42,465 nt of DNA, from positions 1-42,465 of the forward strand of contig CAIQNQ010000172.1 of NCBI GenBank assembly GCA_903873165.1, written 5' to 3'. A model generated the notes under the pieces. That model did not search any database, was not told the DNA's origin, and saw only the letters and a program-made list of their open reading frames with translations. Both the position numbers and the translations under genes were made by a program. The stretch comes from an uncultured Methylococcaceae bacterium (GTDB lineage Bacteria > Pseudomonadota > Gammaproteobacteria > Methylococcales > Methylomonadaceae). The first letter of the stretch is position 1; every line of letters begins with the position of its first letter. Shown piece by piece: positions 1-8,666 of this stretch.

Positions 1-86
1 CCCGCTAAAACAGCTGCAATCATGACCCACTCAACTGTTTCTGCACCTTGCTCATCAGCAAGGAATTTTTTGATAGCATTTTTCAT
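1..86 (-). CDS. flp: Flp/Fap-type pilin subunit, 3' part outside window
   Basis: Partial gene: only about 28 N-terminal codons are present. They read MKNAIKKFLADEQG, then AETVEWVMIAAVLA. A short basic leader, a Gly-Ala-Glu-Thr-Val-Glu stretch with the conserved Glu five residues into the processed pilin, and the start of a hydrophobic helix are the hallmarks of Flp pilins, which the TadV prepilin peptidase cleaves after the Gly. The ATG at 86 has an AAGGA ribosome site close upstream. Flp is the structural subunit polymerised by the Tad machine encoded just upstream on the same strand, so position and sequence agree. Another Flp copy may lie beyond the edge. Confidence 0.85.
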   Translation of the reverse strand, partial: MKNAIKKFLADEQGAETVEWVMIAAVLA

Positions 87-292
87 AATGAATCCTTATA
101 AAAATATTAATTTATAAATCATTGAATTTATTGTTCATTGATTTAAAAGACATAAAATAGATTATTTTCTGCCTCTCTTTTAAAAATAGACTATATTTTC
201 AAAAAGGAAAGAAAATAACGAAAATAATTTAATTTTAAATACACAAAAACCCTTACTAACAAGATAAGCGGCTGTTATTAATAAAGTATTTA

Positions 293-1213
293 TCAACGGA
301 TATTTTCTACATATTGCTCTAAGCGGATTAAATTATCATTGGCTTTTTTATAAAACTCGGGCGACGCCTGTATCGCCGTTTGCAAATACTTTTTTGCAAT
401 TGGGTAATCACCCTTAAGCATTGCTATATATCCCACGTTATTATTAGCTTCAGCATTATTAGACACCTTACAAAACCCACTATAAGCCAGATCATAATTT
501 CTTAAATTGGCTTGCAGTAACGCTAAGTTATACAAGGTTCTTTTGTAGTCAGGTTCAACCGCTAGGGCTTTTAAATAATACCCTTCAGCCTCTTTATATT
601 TATTTTCTGAGTAATAGGCAAAACCGAGATTATTAAGCAACTCCGCAGAGTTAGGGTTAAGATTGTCCGCCTTATTAAAATATATTTTCGCGTTATACTG
701 ATCACCTTGCAAATCAGCAATAATCCCTAAACCATTATAAGATCGCCAACTTTGCACTTTGCTGATAACTTGAGCCAAGTTACTTTTTGCCTGCTCATAC
801 TTACGTTGTTTAAGTTGTAACAAGCCATATTGTTCAAGAACTTCTAAATTATTAGGCTGTAGTTTAATAAGCAATGTTAAAGATAGCTCGGCTAAAGCAT
901 AGTTTTTTATAAGCGTATAAAAATCAGTCATTCTTTTTAAAAGAATGGCATTATTAGGTTCTAATTGATAGGCCTCAACATAATAAAGTTGAGCTAAATC
1001 CAGCTTATCCTCTTGTATGGCCTTTTCTGCTTTAAGTAATGCTTCATCAACTGAACTGACTGATAAACCTAAACTCTTAACAAATTGTTCTGCGTTTTTA
1101 CCATCTTCACTCACAGTTGCTTTAGGTGGTTTTGTTGCGCATGCTGAAAAGCACAAAACACATACCACCTGCATTACATGAATTAATTTACGCACTTTTA
1201 ATTTTGTAACCAT
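293..1213 (-). CDS. tadD: TadD-like TPR lipoprotein of the Tad pilus system
   Basis: About 306 residues. The N-terminus has a basic start, a hydrophobic stretch and a FSAC lipobox (Cys about residue 25), so it is probably an outer-membrane lipoprotein facing the periplasm. The rest is a chain of roughly six tetratricopeptide repeats (for example ALNLL-, LNNLGFAYY-, YNLALLQ-type helices). TadD is the TPR lipoprotein needed for Flp pilus assembly, probably through secretin assembly. I start it at the ATG at 1213, preceded by AAGGAG ten bases upstream. A TTG at 1237 would give eight more residues but overlaps that ribosome site. It follows tadC on the same strand, with the flp pilin downstream. 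Confidence 0.8.
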   Translation of the reverse strand: MVTKLKVRKLIHVMQVVCVLCFSACATKPPKATVSEDGKNAEQFVKSLGLSVSSVDEALLKAEKAIQEDKLDLAQLYYVEAYQLEPNNAILLKRMTDFYTLIKNYALAELSLTLLIKLQPNNLEVLEQYGLLQLKQRKYEQAKSNLAQVISKVQSWRSYNGLGIIADLQGDQYNAKIYFNKADNLNPNSAELLNNLGFAYYSENKYKEAEGYYLKALAVEPDYKRTLYNLALLQANLRNYDLAYSGFCKVSNNAEANNNVGYIAMLKGDYPIAKKYLQTAIQASPEFYKKANDNLIRLEQYVENIR

Positions 1214-1276
1214 AAATAAAATTCTCCTTAGACTCAATCAAAATATGTGTGATATCTGATATCCAATAGTTCTGCT

Positions 1277-2209
1277 TTATAAATGCTTAAAGGAAAGTAA
1301 AGCAGGAACCAAAACCACCATCAAAAAAGCGGGTAATAAACAAGTTGCTAATGGAAATAATAATTTAACTCCCAACTTGGAAGCAATTTCTTCAGCACTT
1401 TGAGTACGCTTATCACGTAATTCTTCTGCAAATACACGTAATGATTCTGCTACATTAGTACCAAAGCGCATACTTTGGGTTAAGGCTGAAACTAGCCCTC
1501 TGATACTATCAACCCCTGTTCTTTCTACTAAGCGCCGAAGCGCTGTGTGCCGCTCTATTCCTGCCCGAGTTTCTGCAATAACTAATTGCAATTCAGAGGT
1601 TAATTCTGGGTGGCTGTTGCCCATTTCTTTAGTCACTTTTTGAAGCGCAGCATCCAAACTTAAACCAGCCTCACAACAAATCACTAACATATCCAAGACA
1701 TCAGGAAATGCTCTTTGAATTATTTTCTGTCTCTTCTTTATTAAAACATCCAAGACAATACTCGGACCTAAATATCCCAAGCCCACAGCCACTATAATCC
1801 TATCAAAAAAATAATTACTTTTTATGCTAGGGATAAAAAACATGACGATGATCATCAAAATGGGTAATAAAACCATAAGAATAACTTTTATGGCAAAATA
1901 GTTCAGTAAGTTACTTTTTAAATGCAAACCCGCATAATGTAGACGATAACTAGTTCTATCCAATAAAGGTTTATTAGACGGCACAAATACGCTTTGATGT
2001 TTATGTAGTTTTTCTAAAAAACCAATCGTACCCAAGTAGCCACCTTCCGCATTTATTTCTCGTTTATAGCGCCTACGGACAGGATTAAATGCCTCAGTTA
2101 ATAGCATAATGATAACGACTATCAGTATAAACATTGCCCCAAAGACCAAACCAAGAAAGACTCGATCATCACTAACTGAAACTCTTATTAAATCTACAAC
2201 ATACTCCAT
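1277..2209 (-). CDS. tadC: TadC, inner-membrane platform protein of the Tad pilus (T2SS-F fold)
   Basis: 310 residues. A membrane segment near residues 18-38, another pair near 105-150 and a C-terminal segment near 285-305 surround a cytoplasmic T2SS-F domain containing the CCEAGLSLDAAL and FGTNVAESLRVFAEELR motifs typical of TadC/GspF-like platform proteins. With TadB it forms the membrane platform on which the TadA ATPase acts to extrude the pilin. The start ATG has a very strong GAGGAGGTG ribosome site that overlaps the end of tadB, so the two genes are probably translationally coupled. Confidence 0.88.
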   Translation of the reverse strand: MEYVVDLIRVSVSDDRVFLGLVFGAMFILIVVIIMLLTEAFNPVRRRYKREINAEGGYLGTIGFLEKLHKHQSVFVPSNKPLLDRTSYRLHYAGLHLKSNLLNYFAIKVILMVLLPILMIIVMFFIPSIKSNYFFDRIIVAVGLGYLGPSIVLDVLIKKRQKIIQRAFPDVLDMLVICCEAGLSLDAALQKVTKEMGNSHPELTSELQLVIAETRAGIERHTALRRLVERTGVDSIRGLVSALTQSMRFGTNVAESLRVFAEELRDKRTQSAEEIASKLGVKLLFPLATCLLPAFLMVVLVPALLSFKHL

Positions 2210-2218
2210 TACACCTCC

Positions 2219-3193
2219 TCATGCATCAATATTGATAATCCAACGAATCCAAACCATTGCCACCAATTCCAAGCCGATAAAAATTCCTATATAAACAAAT
2301 TTATCAGGTGATTCATACAAAGGCACAAAATAATCTGGACTCATAAAGTTAATGATTAAAAATAACCCCATGGGTAACAATACCAAAATCCAGGCCGACA
2401 TAATTCCCTCTGCAGAAAGTGTTTTAATTCGCCTTTGCAGTTTAAATCGACCATTTAATACGCTACTAATTTTTAACAGCACCTCGGCAAGATTACCGCC
2501 AGTTTCTCTTTGAATAATAATAGCGGTACTCATAGCCATTAAACTAATACTGGGCACTCGTTGAATCATTAGGGAAAAAGCCACAGATACATCTCGACCA
2601 TAATTAATCTCTTGATAAGTCATATCAAACTCCTGACTAATAGGGTTTTGCATTTCATTAGCAACCATTTTCATACATTCAGAAAATGAATAACCAACGC
2701 TCAATGCTTTTGACATGATGTGCAATGCCTCAGGTAGTTGTTCTTCAAATTTACTTAAACGCTTAATCTTATTATGTTTTAACCACCAAAATGGCAATAC
2801 AGCAGCAATTAATAACGCAAATAAGGCGAGCAGCCATTGATTAAAATAGCCATACACTAGCCCCGCACTCACTATAGAAAACACGACTACCCTCAACACA
2901 AACTGGTAAGCCATTAACTTAACGCCCGCCTGTTCCAACAATATTTTTAAACTGATACACTCTAAAAATAATTCAACTTTTCTTTCAAAAGGCTTTAAGT
3001 TATTTAAATAGTTGACTTTTATGATAGAAAGTCCTTCTTCACCGCTACTCAATAAAACATCTGCTAAACGCTGTCGTAAACGGATACTATCTTGCCGACG
3101 AGTGCCAAATGTGGGTAATAAAAGCAATTGAGAAACCAACAATACTGTTACAAATACAATCACTACAAATAAAAAAACGGCATTATTATTCAC
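2219..3193 (-). CDS. tadB: TadB, inner-membrane platform protein of the Tad pilus (T2SS-F fold)
   Basis: 324 residues. There is an N-terminal membrane helix (residues 5-27), a central pair near 100-140 and a C-terminal pair near 265-320. The cytoplasmic part holds the T2SS-F motif (EALHIMSKALSVGYSF, QRETGGNLAEVL), the characteristic TadB signature. It pairs with TadC. The start is GTG at 3193, with AAGGGA seven bases upstream; no better in-frame ATG exists nearby. It lies 11 bases after tadA and 9 before tadC, so the three are almost certainly one transcript. Confidence 0.88.
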   Translation of the reverse strand: MNNNAVFLFVVIVFVTVLLVSQLLLLPTFGTRRQDSIRLRQRLADVLLSSGEEGLSIIKVNYLNNLKPFERKVELFLECISLKILLEQAGVKLMAYQFVLRVVVFSIVSAGLVYGYFNQWLLALFALLIAAVLPFWWLKHNKIKRLSKFEEQLPEALHIMSKALSVGYSFSECMKMVANEMQNPISQEFDMTYQEINYGRDVSVAFSLMIQRVPSISLMAMSTAIIIQRETGGNLAEVLLKISSVLNGRFKLQRRIKTLSAEGIMSAWILVLLPMGLFLIINFMSPDYFVPLYESPDKFVYIGIFIGLELVAMVWIRWIINIDA

Positions 3194-3204
3194 ACACTAT
3201 TCCC

Positions 3205-4608
3205 TTAAGCCAGATTTTGAACAAATACTTTCATGTCCACTTTTAAGCCTTTTTGCTTCATAAGACCTAGACATTTAGGCACCACTCCCGTTGCACAAAA
3301 CTCACCTAAGACCCGACCCTCTGCATCGACACCAATGCGCGTATATTTAAATATTTCCGACATGGTTATTACCTCTCCTTCAAGACCTTCTATTTCACAG
3401 ATACTGACAACTCTTCTACTTCCATCCTCAAAACGGGTTAATTGAATGACTAAATGAATCGCTGAAGATATCTGTTTTCTGATAGCTTTAGCCGGCATAT
3501 CCATACCAGACATAAAAATCATATTTTCTAACCGCGCCAACGCATCTCTTGCATTATTAGCATGCACAGTGGTTAAAGAGCCTTCATGACCCGTATTCAT
3601 CGCCTGTAACATATCAAAAGCTTCACCACTTCTTACTTCTCCTATTACAATTCGATCGGGCCGCATTCTCAACGCATTACGCACTAAGTCTCGTAAGGTA
3701 ATCTCGCCTTTACCTTCAATATTAGCTGGCCTTGTTTCTAAACGTAAAACGTGCGGTAATTGCAGTTGTAACTCTGCGGAATCTTCTAAAGTAATGATGC
3801 GTTCATTATTAGGAATAAAATTTGAGATGGCATTCAATATTGTTGTTTTACCTGAGCCTGTGCCACCAGAAATCAAGATATTCACTTTAGCTTGTGCGGC
3901 GGCCTTTAAAAACTCGGCCATGTAATCAGTTAATTCGTCTTTTTCTACCAAATCATCTAAAGCCATGTCAATAACTGCAAAACGTCTGATGGATAATGAA
4001 GGTCCATCAATAGCTAAAGGCGGGATAATGGCATTAACACGAGAACCATCCGCTAATCTAGCATCAACCATAGGCGAGGACTCATCAATTCTACGACCTA
4101 CCTTAGTTACAATTCGATCAATTATTTTCATCAAATGATTATTATCATTGAATTTAACTAAGGTTAACTCTAACTTACCAAACCTTTCCACATAGACTTT
4201 ATCAAAACCATTTACTAAAATATCACTGATGGTGGGATCGTGAAGCAAGGCTTCTATCGGCCCTAAGCCTAAAATATCATTCTCAATCTCTGTTATTATT
4301 TGCTGACATATCTGATTATTTAAGGGTATGGCTTGCTCATCAATTAATCTTTGAGTGACTTTTCTGATCTGTTGCCGAGCTTCTTGATTATTTAGTCCAC
4401 TGATTAAAGATAAATCCAAGGTATCCAATAACTTTGTATGAATGCTTTGTTTAAACTCTATCTCTAGTGGCGTAAATATTTTTATGGCTATCGGAATATA
4501 AGTGGCTCTTTTATTAGCTACACCTAAACTCGAATTGATTTGACTTTCATGTTTAATTTTATAGTTATCTAACTTAGAAAACCCCTCTAATCTTGTTTTT
4601 AATTCCAT
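3205..4608 (-). CDS. tadA: TadA/CpaF secretion ATPase of the Tad pilus
   Basis: 467 residues, normal for CpaF-type ATPases. The N-terminal domain (about 70-200) carries DILVNG and SRVNAIIPPLA. The motor domain has Walker A GGTGSGKTT (about 247-255), the Asp-box/Walker B region ITLEDSAELQL, and the His-box TVHANNARDAL (about 348-358). It hydrolyses ATP on the cytoplasmic face of TadB/TadC to drive Flp pilus assembly. It is the first Tad gene visible; the usual upstream members (rcpA secretin, tadZ, rcpC, tadV) are not in the 300 bases upstream or beyond, where an unrelated lipid transporter operon lies. The locus is therefore split or incomplete here. Confidence 0.93.
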   Translation of the reverse strand: MELKTRLEGFSKLDNYKIKHESQINSSLGVANKRATYIPIAIKIFTPLEIEFKQSIHTKLLDTLDLSLISGLNNQEARQQIRKVTQRLIDEQAIPLNNQICQQIITEIENDILGLGPIEALLHDPTISDILVNGFDKVYVERFGKLELTLVKFNDNNHLMKIIDRIVTKVGRRIDESSPMVDARLADGSRVNAIIPPLAIDGPSLSIRRFAVIDMALDDLVEKDELTDYMAEFLKAAAQAKVNILISGGTGSGKTTILNAISNFIPNNERIITLEDSAELQLQLPHVLRLETRPANIEGKGEITLRDLVRNALRMRPDRIVIGEVRSGEAFDMLQAMNTGHEGSLTTVHANNARDALARLENMIFMSGMDMPAKAIRKQISSAIHLVIQLTRFEDGSRRVVSICEIEGLEGEVITMSEIFKYTRIGVDAEGRVLGEFCATGVVPKCLGLMKQKGLKVDMKVFVQNLA

Positions 4609-4794
4609 TATTTTGCGCTCTCAATTAGCGTACACTAAGTCATATTTAAATAAAATATAACCTTGTTATTAGATCTCTTTTAAATATAGGATAAGAATTA
4701 CGAAAATTCAAAAAAATAATTAAAATACTTTCTGAACTGCAATTTATAAAACATTGCTTATCAAAAAACTCAGGTTAAAAAGAACTAATAACAT

Positions 4795-4824
4795 TTATCC
4801 TATCCATAAATTAGATAGGGATAA
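4795..4824. promoter_or_regulatory. Imperfect palindrome upstream of tadA
   Basis: TTATCCTATC and GATAGGGATAA face each other around a nine-base centre, pairing with one extra G. It lies in the 297-bp gap between the lipoprotein gene and tadA, about 190 bases before the tadA start. It could be a protein-binding operator for the tad operon or part of transcript ends; nothing decides which. The rest of the gap is very AT-rich and holds no gene that I can support. Confidence 0.35.
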
Positions 4825-4845
4825 TTTATTGTAATTTAAATGATT

Positions 4846-4868
4846 AAAGCTCGTGAGTTGAGCTTTTT
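4846..4868 (-). terminator. Hairpin after the lipid-transporter operon
   Basis: AAAGCTC and GAGCTTT pair around a seven-base loop 38 bases downstream of the stop of the last gene of the MCE operon. On the minus strand the T-tract after the stem is weak (TTTAAT); on the plus strand TTTTT follows, but no plus-strand gene ends here. A modest intrinsic terminator for the minus-strand operon is the simplest reading. Confidence 0.4.
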
Positions 4869-4905
4869 ACTGGGGGGAGTCGTTACAAATTAAACATAAT
4901 GACTA

Positions 4906-5532
4906 TCAAATCATTAAATCATTCAAAGAATTCGCCAGCACTTGACCTAACTGAGTTAAGCATTGGCTTTGGGCTTTAACCATTAAAGCATAGTCGGTGG
5001 TAGAGGCAGGAATACGGCAGTCAAAACGTTTATCAAGGCTAGGTTTATCTTTTGGCTTTATGGACCATTGCGCAAGTAACTGACTTTGCCCCTGTGCATC
5101 AATCATCAACTCCAACACATCAACACTCACTTGATAATCAGTCTCTTGTCTCTGAGACCAAGGATACCTCAACAGATGGTCTGTATTTAATTGACTAGGC
5201 AATGTTTCATACAGGGCTAATAATATATTTTGATCCAGCTTTTCTGCCCAACGATGCTCTTCTGATAAAGTATATTGATTGTCAGAAATAGCGACCAACA
5301 TTTGCGGACGATTCAGGTATTCTGGAATCTTAATCGGCCCTAAGCCGACTGTAACATTTTTTAAATTATCCACAGATTTTTTATTTAACTTAAGCCCGAC
5401 ATTGGCAGATAAGCGGTAAAACTCCACAGGCTTAGCGTCATGCACACAAGCCGTCACTAACCCACTTAAAACTATCACCGCCAATAATCGGCTTAATTTA
5501 ATATCACCCTCAAACTTACTATTTAATTGCAT
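4906..5532 (-). CDS. PqiC-like ABC-transport auxiliary lipoprotein
   Basis: About 208 residues. A hydrophobic signal ends in the lipobox LSGLVTAC, giving an outer-membrane lipoprotein. The body has the ABC_trans_aux/PqiC pattern: VEFYRLS at the start, VGLGPIKIPEYLNRPQM, then HRWAEKLDQNILLALYETLP. Family members partner MCE proteins in PqiABC and related lipid-transport systems. I start at the ATG at 5532, with AAGGAG seven bases upstream; this leaves four bases after the stop of the MCE gene. A longer frame overlapping the MCE gene lacks that ribosome site. It is the last gene of a four-gene operon. Confidence 0.82.
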   Translation of the reverse strand: MQLNSKFEGDIKLSRLLAVIVLSGLVTACVHDAKPVEFYRLSANVGLKLNKKSVDNLKNVTVGLGPIKIPEYLNRPQMLVAISDNQYTLSEEHRWAEKLDQNILLALYETLPSQLNTDHLLRYPWSQRQETDYQVSVDVLELMIDAQGQSQLLAQWSIKPKDKPSLDKRFDCRIPASTTDYALMVKAQSQCLTQLGQVLANSLNDLMI

Positions 5533-5536
5533 CGTA

Positions 5537-6541
5537 TTACTCCTTACCCTTGCCGTAAATAATTGCATCAGGATGACGTTCTAAATAGTCCGTCAATTGT
5601 TTTGTGGATTGAGCAGCGTCTCTTAATGCCTCTAGTGATTGCCATAATGGCGCATCAGGTGCCGCTAAAGCTTCAACTGACCCCATTGCATGTTTAGATT
5701 CATTTAAGACAGTAGTTGCCGTTCCCAACGTTTTTTCTGTAGATAACAACACTGGCTTTATATCCTGAGAAAATTGATTGACCATAAAACGGGTATCCGT
5801 CATCGTGCCATTTAGATTTGCAACTAAGGGTACTAATTCACGATTGAGATTTTCAATCAAAATAGAAGTTTCTTTTAATGTTTTACTTAAAGCGGCACGA
5901 TCTTTCTTTAATTCATCAGAAGTCGCCATAACACGCAATTCTTTTAAAGTAACGGCAAAGTCATTAACTATTTGTTCTATAGGTAATTGTTTAATATTTG
6001 TTAAAACCTCCTCTGCAGCATCCTTAATTTGATCAACTGCAGAAGGCACAGCCGGTAATTCTGGCAAGCCTTTATAATCGCTTCCCACTAAATTAACTGG
6101 CATATTTCGATAAAAACTAAACTCTACATATAACAATCCAGTGAGTAAACTTTGCGTTTGTAATTGCGCTTTTAAGCCTGCATCGATCAACTGTCGGGCA
6201 TTTTTCTTACGCACTTCTGGACTTACATTCACTTGAAACGGATGTCCAGTTGAATCAAGCATACTACTCGGATCAATTTCAATCACCACTGGCTTGGTAA
6301 TCTTTTTGGCATCCTCGTTAAGTTCTAAAGAGATTTCTTTTACCGTTCCAATTTGCACACCCTGCAATTTAACAGGCGCCCCAACATTAAGGCCATTTAA
6401 AGCAGAATCAAAGTAAATGACATATTCTAGTTTTCGTTTAAAAAACTGCCCACCGCCAAAAACTAACACGGCAATAACAAGTAATATTAAGGCACCCACT
6501 AAAAACGCACCAATGGCGAAAGGATTAGCTGGCTTACTCAT
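5537..6541 (-). CDS. MCE-domain (MlaD-like) lipid-binding protein
   Basis: 334 residues. A short cytoplasmic start and one membrane helix (residues 11-30) precede a periplasmic MCE domain (about 38-120) with the typical LNVGAPVKLQGVQIGTV signature. A long helical, coiled-coil-like tail (about 170-310) follows. Proteins of this type form hexameric rings or tubes that carry phospholipid between membranes. Longer than E. coli MlaD (about 180 residues), it resembles the longer MCE proteins paired with PqiC-like lipoproteins. Its ATG overlaps the stop of the ATPase gene (ATGA). Confidence 0.88.
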   Translation of the reverse strand: MSKPANPFAIGAFLVGALILLVIAVLVFGGGQFFKRKLEYVIYFDSALNGLNVGAPVKLQGVQIGTVKEISLELNEDAKKITKPVVIEIDPSSMLDSTGHPFQVNVSPEVRKKNARQLIDAGLKAQLQTQSLLTGLLYVEFSFYRNMPVNLVGSDYKGLPELPAVPSAVDQIKDAAEEVLTNIKQLPIEQIVNDFAVTLKELRVMATSDELKKDRAALSKTLKETSILIENLNRELVPLVANLNGTMTDTRFMVNQFSQDIKPVLLSTEKTLGTATTVLNESKHAMGSVEALAAPDAPLWQSLEALRDAAQSTKQLTDYLERHPDAIIYGKGKE

Positions 6542-7335
6542 AATTCATTATGCTCCTGAATATTTATTTTATGCAGACTCTGCTTTTCCATTAAACCCCG
6601 CGTTAAAAAACGCAGCACTTTCGGATCGCTTGATTCAGCCAACAATTGCTTAGGAGGCCCTCCCGCAATCATCGTTTTAATATCAGCGTCCAAAAACACC
6701 GAATTCGTGCCAATGGCAAAAATACTGGCCAATTCATGAGTCACCATCACAATAGTAGAACCCAAGTTATCACGTAAACTACGAATTAAATCATCCAGAA
6801 GCTTTGCACTAATAGGATCTAAACCCGCAGAAGGCTCATCGAAATATAATATTTCAGGGTCTAAAGCCATGGCTCTAGCTAAACCCGCCCGCTTTTGCAT
6901 ACCCCCACTAATTTCTGCTGGGTAATAATCTTCAAATCCAGCCAAACCAACTAGAGCTAGTTTGTAAGACACAATCTCGCGGATGCGCATAGCACCTAGT
7001 TTAGTATGCTGAGACAGTGGTAAAGCAATATTTTCGGCTAAGGTCATAGAACTTAATAATGCTCCACTTTGAAACAACACCCCAGTACGCTGCAAAATTC
7101 GTTGTCGCACATTAATATCAGCTTCCCATAGACTCTCTGTTCCATAAAATACTTGACCTTTAGCGGGATGTTGTAAGCCAATTAAATGCATTAATAGCGT
7201 ACTCTTACCGCAACCACTCCCTCCCATAATGATAAAAATGTCACCACGATTAATAGTAAAATCCAAATCGCGCTGAATAACAAAATCACCATAAGCCATA
7301 GTCATATTTCTAATAGTTAAACAGGGCGTCGCCAT
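6538..7335 (-). CDS. MlaF-like ATPase of an MCE lipid ABC transporter
   Basis: 265 residues, one ABC domain. Walker A is GGSGCGKST, the signature motif ISGGMQKRAGLARA is the MlaF type, and the Walker B region is ILYFDEPSAGLDP, followed by the switch His in VTHE. It powers the permease encoded just upstream, with a three-base gap between the two genes. The next gene (MCE protein) overlaps by four bases. The direction of lipid transport cannot be told from sequence. Confidence 0.92.
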   Translation of the reverse strand: MATPCLTIRNMTMAYGDFVIQRDLDFTINRGDIFIIMGGSGCGKSTLLMHLIGLQHPAKGQVFYGTESLWEADINVRQRILQRTGVLFQSGALLSSMTLAENIALPLSQHTKLGAMRIREIVSYKLALVGLAGFEDYYPAEISGGMQKRAGLARAMALDPEILYFDEPSAGLDPISAKLLDDLIRSLRDNLGSTIVMVTHELASIFAIGTNSVFLDADIKTMIAGGPPKQLLAESSDPKVLRFLTRGLMEKQSLHKINIQEHNEL

Positions 7336-7338
7336 ATT

Positions 7339-8478
7339 TTAAATACCTAGACGATTACAAATCAGAGTCATCGTCGAATCGGCAATAACAATAAATACAA
7401 TACATGTCACTACTGCAGAAGTCGCTGCTTTACCGACAGCAGACGCACTTCGTCCACATTGCATCCCGCGCATACAACCGGACAAGGCAATCAACACACC
7501 AAACACCGAACATTTGGTAACCCCCACCATTAAATCTTTAAGATGAATCGCACCAGATGTGCGCTCGAAATATTCTAAGAATGACACATCAAAAAAACCT
7601 ACCGTCACTAAAGAGCCGCCAATAATACCCATTAAGTCTGCATATAGGCAGAGCATCGGCATAATTAAAATTAATGCCAACATACGCGGTAAAACTAAAA
7701 ACTCCATCGGTTTAAAACCCATGGTTTTAAGGGCATCAATTTCGCTGTTCACTTGCATAGTACCCAGTTGCGCCGCAAATGCCGCACCCGTTCTACCTGA
7801 CATAATAATGGCTGCCATAAAGCCACCCATTTCTCGAGTCATACCCAAACCCACCATGTCAGCAATATAAATTTGCGCTCCAAATAAAGCTAATTGTAAC
7901 GCCCCCACAAAAGCCAAAATCAAACCGATTAAAAAACTAATCAAGGTGACAATAGGTACAGCAGAAGGCCCACAGTCTTGGATATTAATCCATAAGTCAA
8001 TATTTCTAAATCGGGCTTTTCCCCGCACCAAAGCACCGACACTCAGAACAGTTTCTCCGATAAAAATGAGTAAAGAACTGGCTTCATTTGCGGCATTGAT
8101 TGCGCCTTGACCAATAACTTCTAACCAGCGTCGTTTAGTATCATGACGTTTTGCATCTAAGCGTTCAGGCACTGCATACACCAAACTTAATAAGCCTTGT
8201 ATGCCTTCAGGTAACGTTGTAGTATCCACTTCTATACATTGATGAACACCCTGATCAATAACCCGAATTAAATCTGTCATCAACAGACTGTCCCAGTGCC
8301 CCAAAGCCTGAGTAGAAAAAACCAGTCGTTTTATAGTTGAGCCTTTAAGCATTTGCGTTAATAACGGCTCTAAAGACGGCGTATCAGCGTCCAACACCCA
8401 ATCACCCGCTAAGGCGAGTTCTATCGTTGCATCGTGCTGAATTAACTTTATTTCACAAGGCAAATAAGTTGCAATCAT
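7339..8478 (-). CDS. MlaE-type permease with N-terminal STAS-like domain
   Basis: About 379 residues. The N-terminal 100 or so look like a STAS/MlaB-like domain fused to the permease (ELALAGDWVLD, LVFSTQALGHWDS). The MlaE domain follows with its conserved signature GLGMTREMGGFMAAIIMSGRTG and four to five membrane segments. MlaB is a separate protein in E. coli; here it appears to be built in, as in many MlaE homologues. I favour the ATG at 8478; another in-frame ATG at 8532 would add 18 mostly hydrophobic residues, and neither has a clear ribosome site. First gene of the operon, divergent from dnaB. Confidence 0.87.
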   Translation of the reverse strand: MIATYLPCEIKLIQHDATIELALAGDWVLDADTPSLEPLLTQMLKGSTIKRLVFSTQALGHWDSLLMTDLIRVIDQGVHQCIEVDTTTLPEGIQGLLSLVYAVPERLDAKRHDTKRRWLEVIGQGAINAANEASSLLIFIGETVLSVGALVRGKARFRNIDLWINIQDCGPSAVPIVTLISFLIGLILAFVGALQLALFGAQIYIADMVGLGMTREMGGFMAAIIMSGRTGAAFAAQLGTMQVNSEIDALKTMGFKPMEFLVLPRMLALILIMPMLCLYADLMGIIGGSLVTVGFFDVSFLEYFERTSGAIHLKDLMVGVTKCSVFGVLIALSGCMRGMQCGRSASAVGKAATSAVVTCIVFIVIADSTMTLICNRLGI

Positions 8479-8666
8479 AACTGAAGGGTTTAAATGTAAT
8501 AAAAAAATATCATACTGCCATGACAAAATCATTAAAGATAATCACTTTGTAACTTTAGTGTACTTTATCGTTGATCTTTATTCTACAAACATCAGCGTTT
8601 GATTTGGCAAGCCCATGACTGAAAACGTCCATCATGATATGATTTCTTCTTTTGCAAAAAATTATC

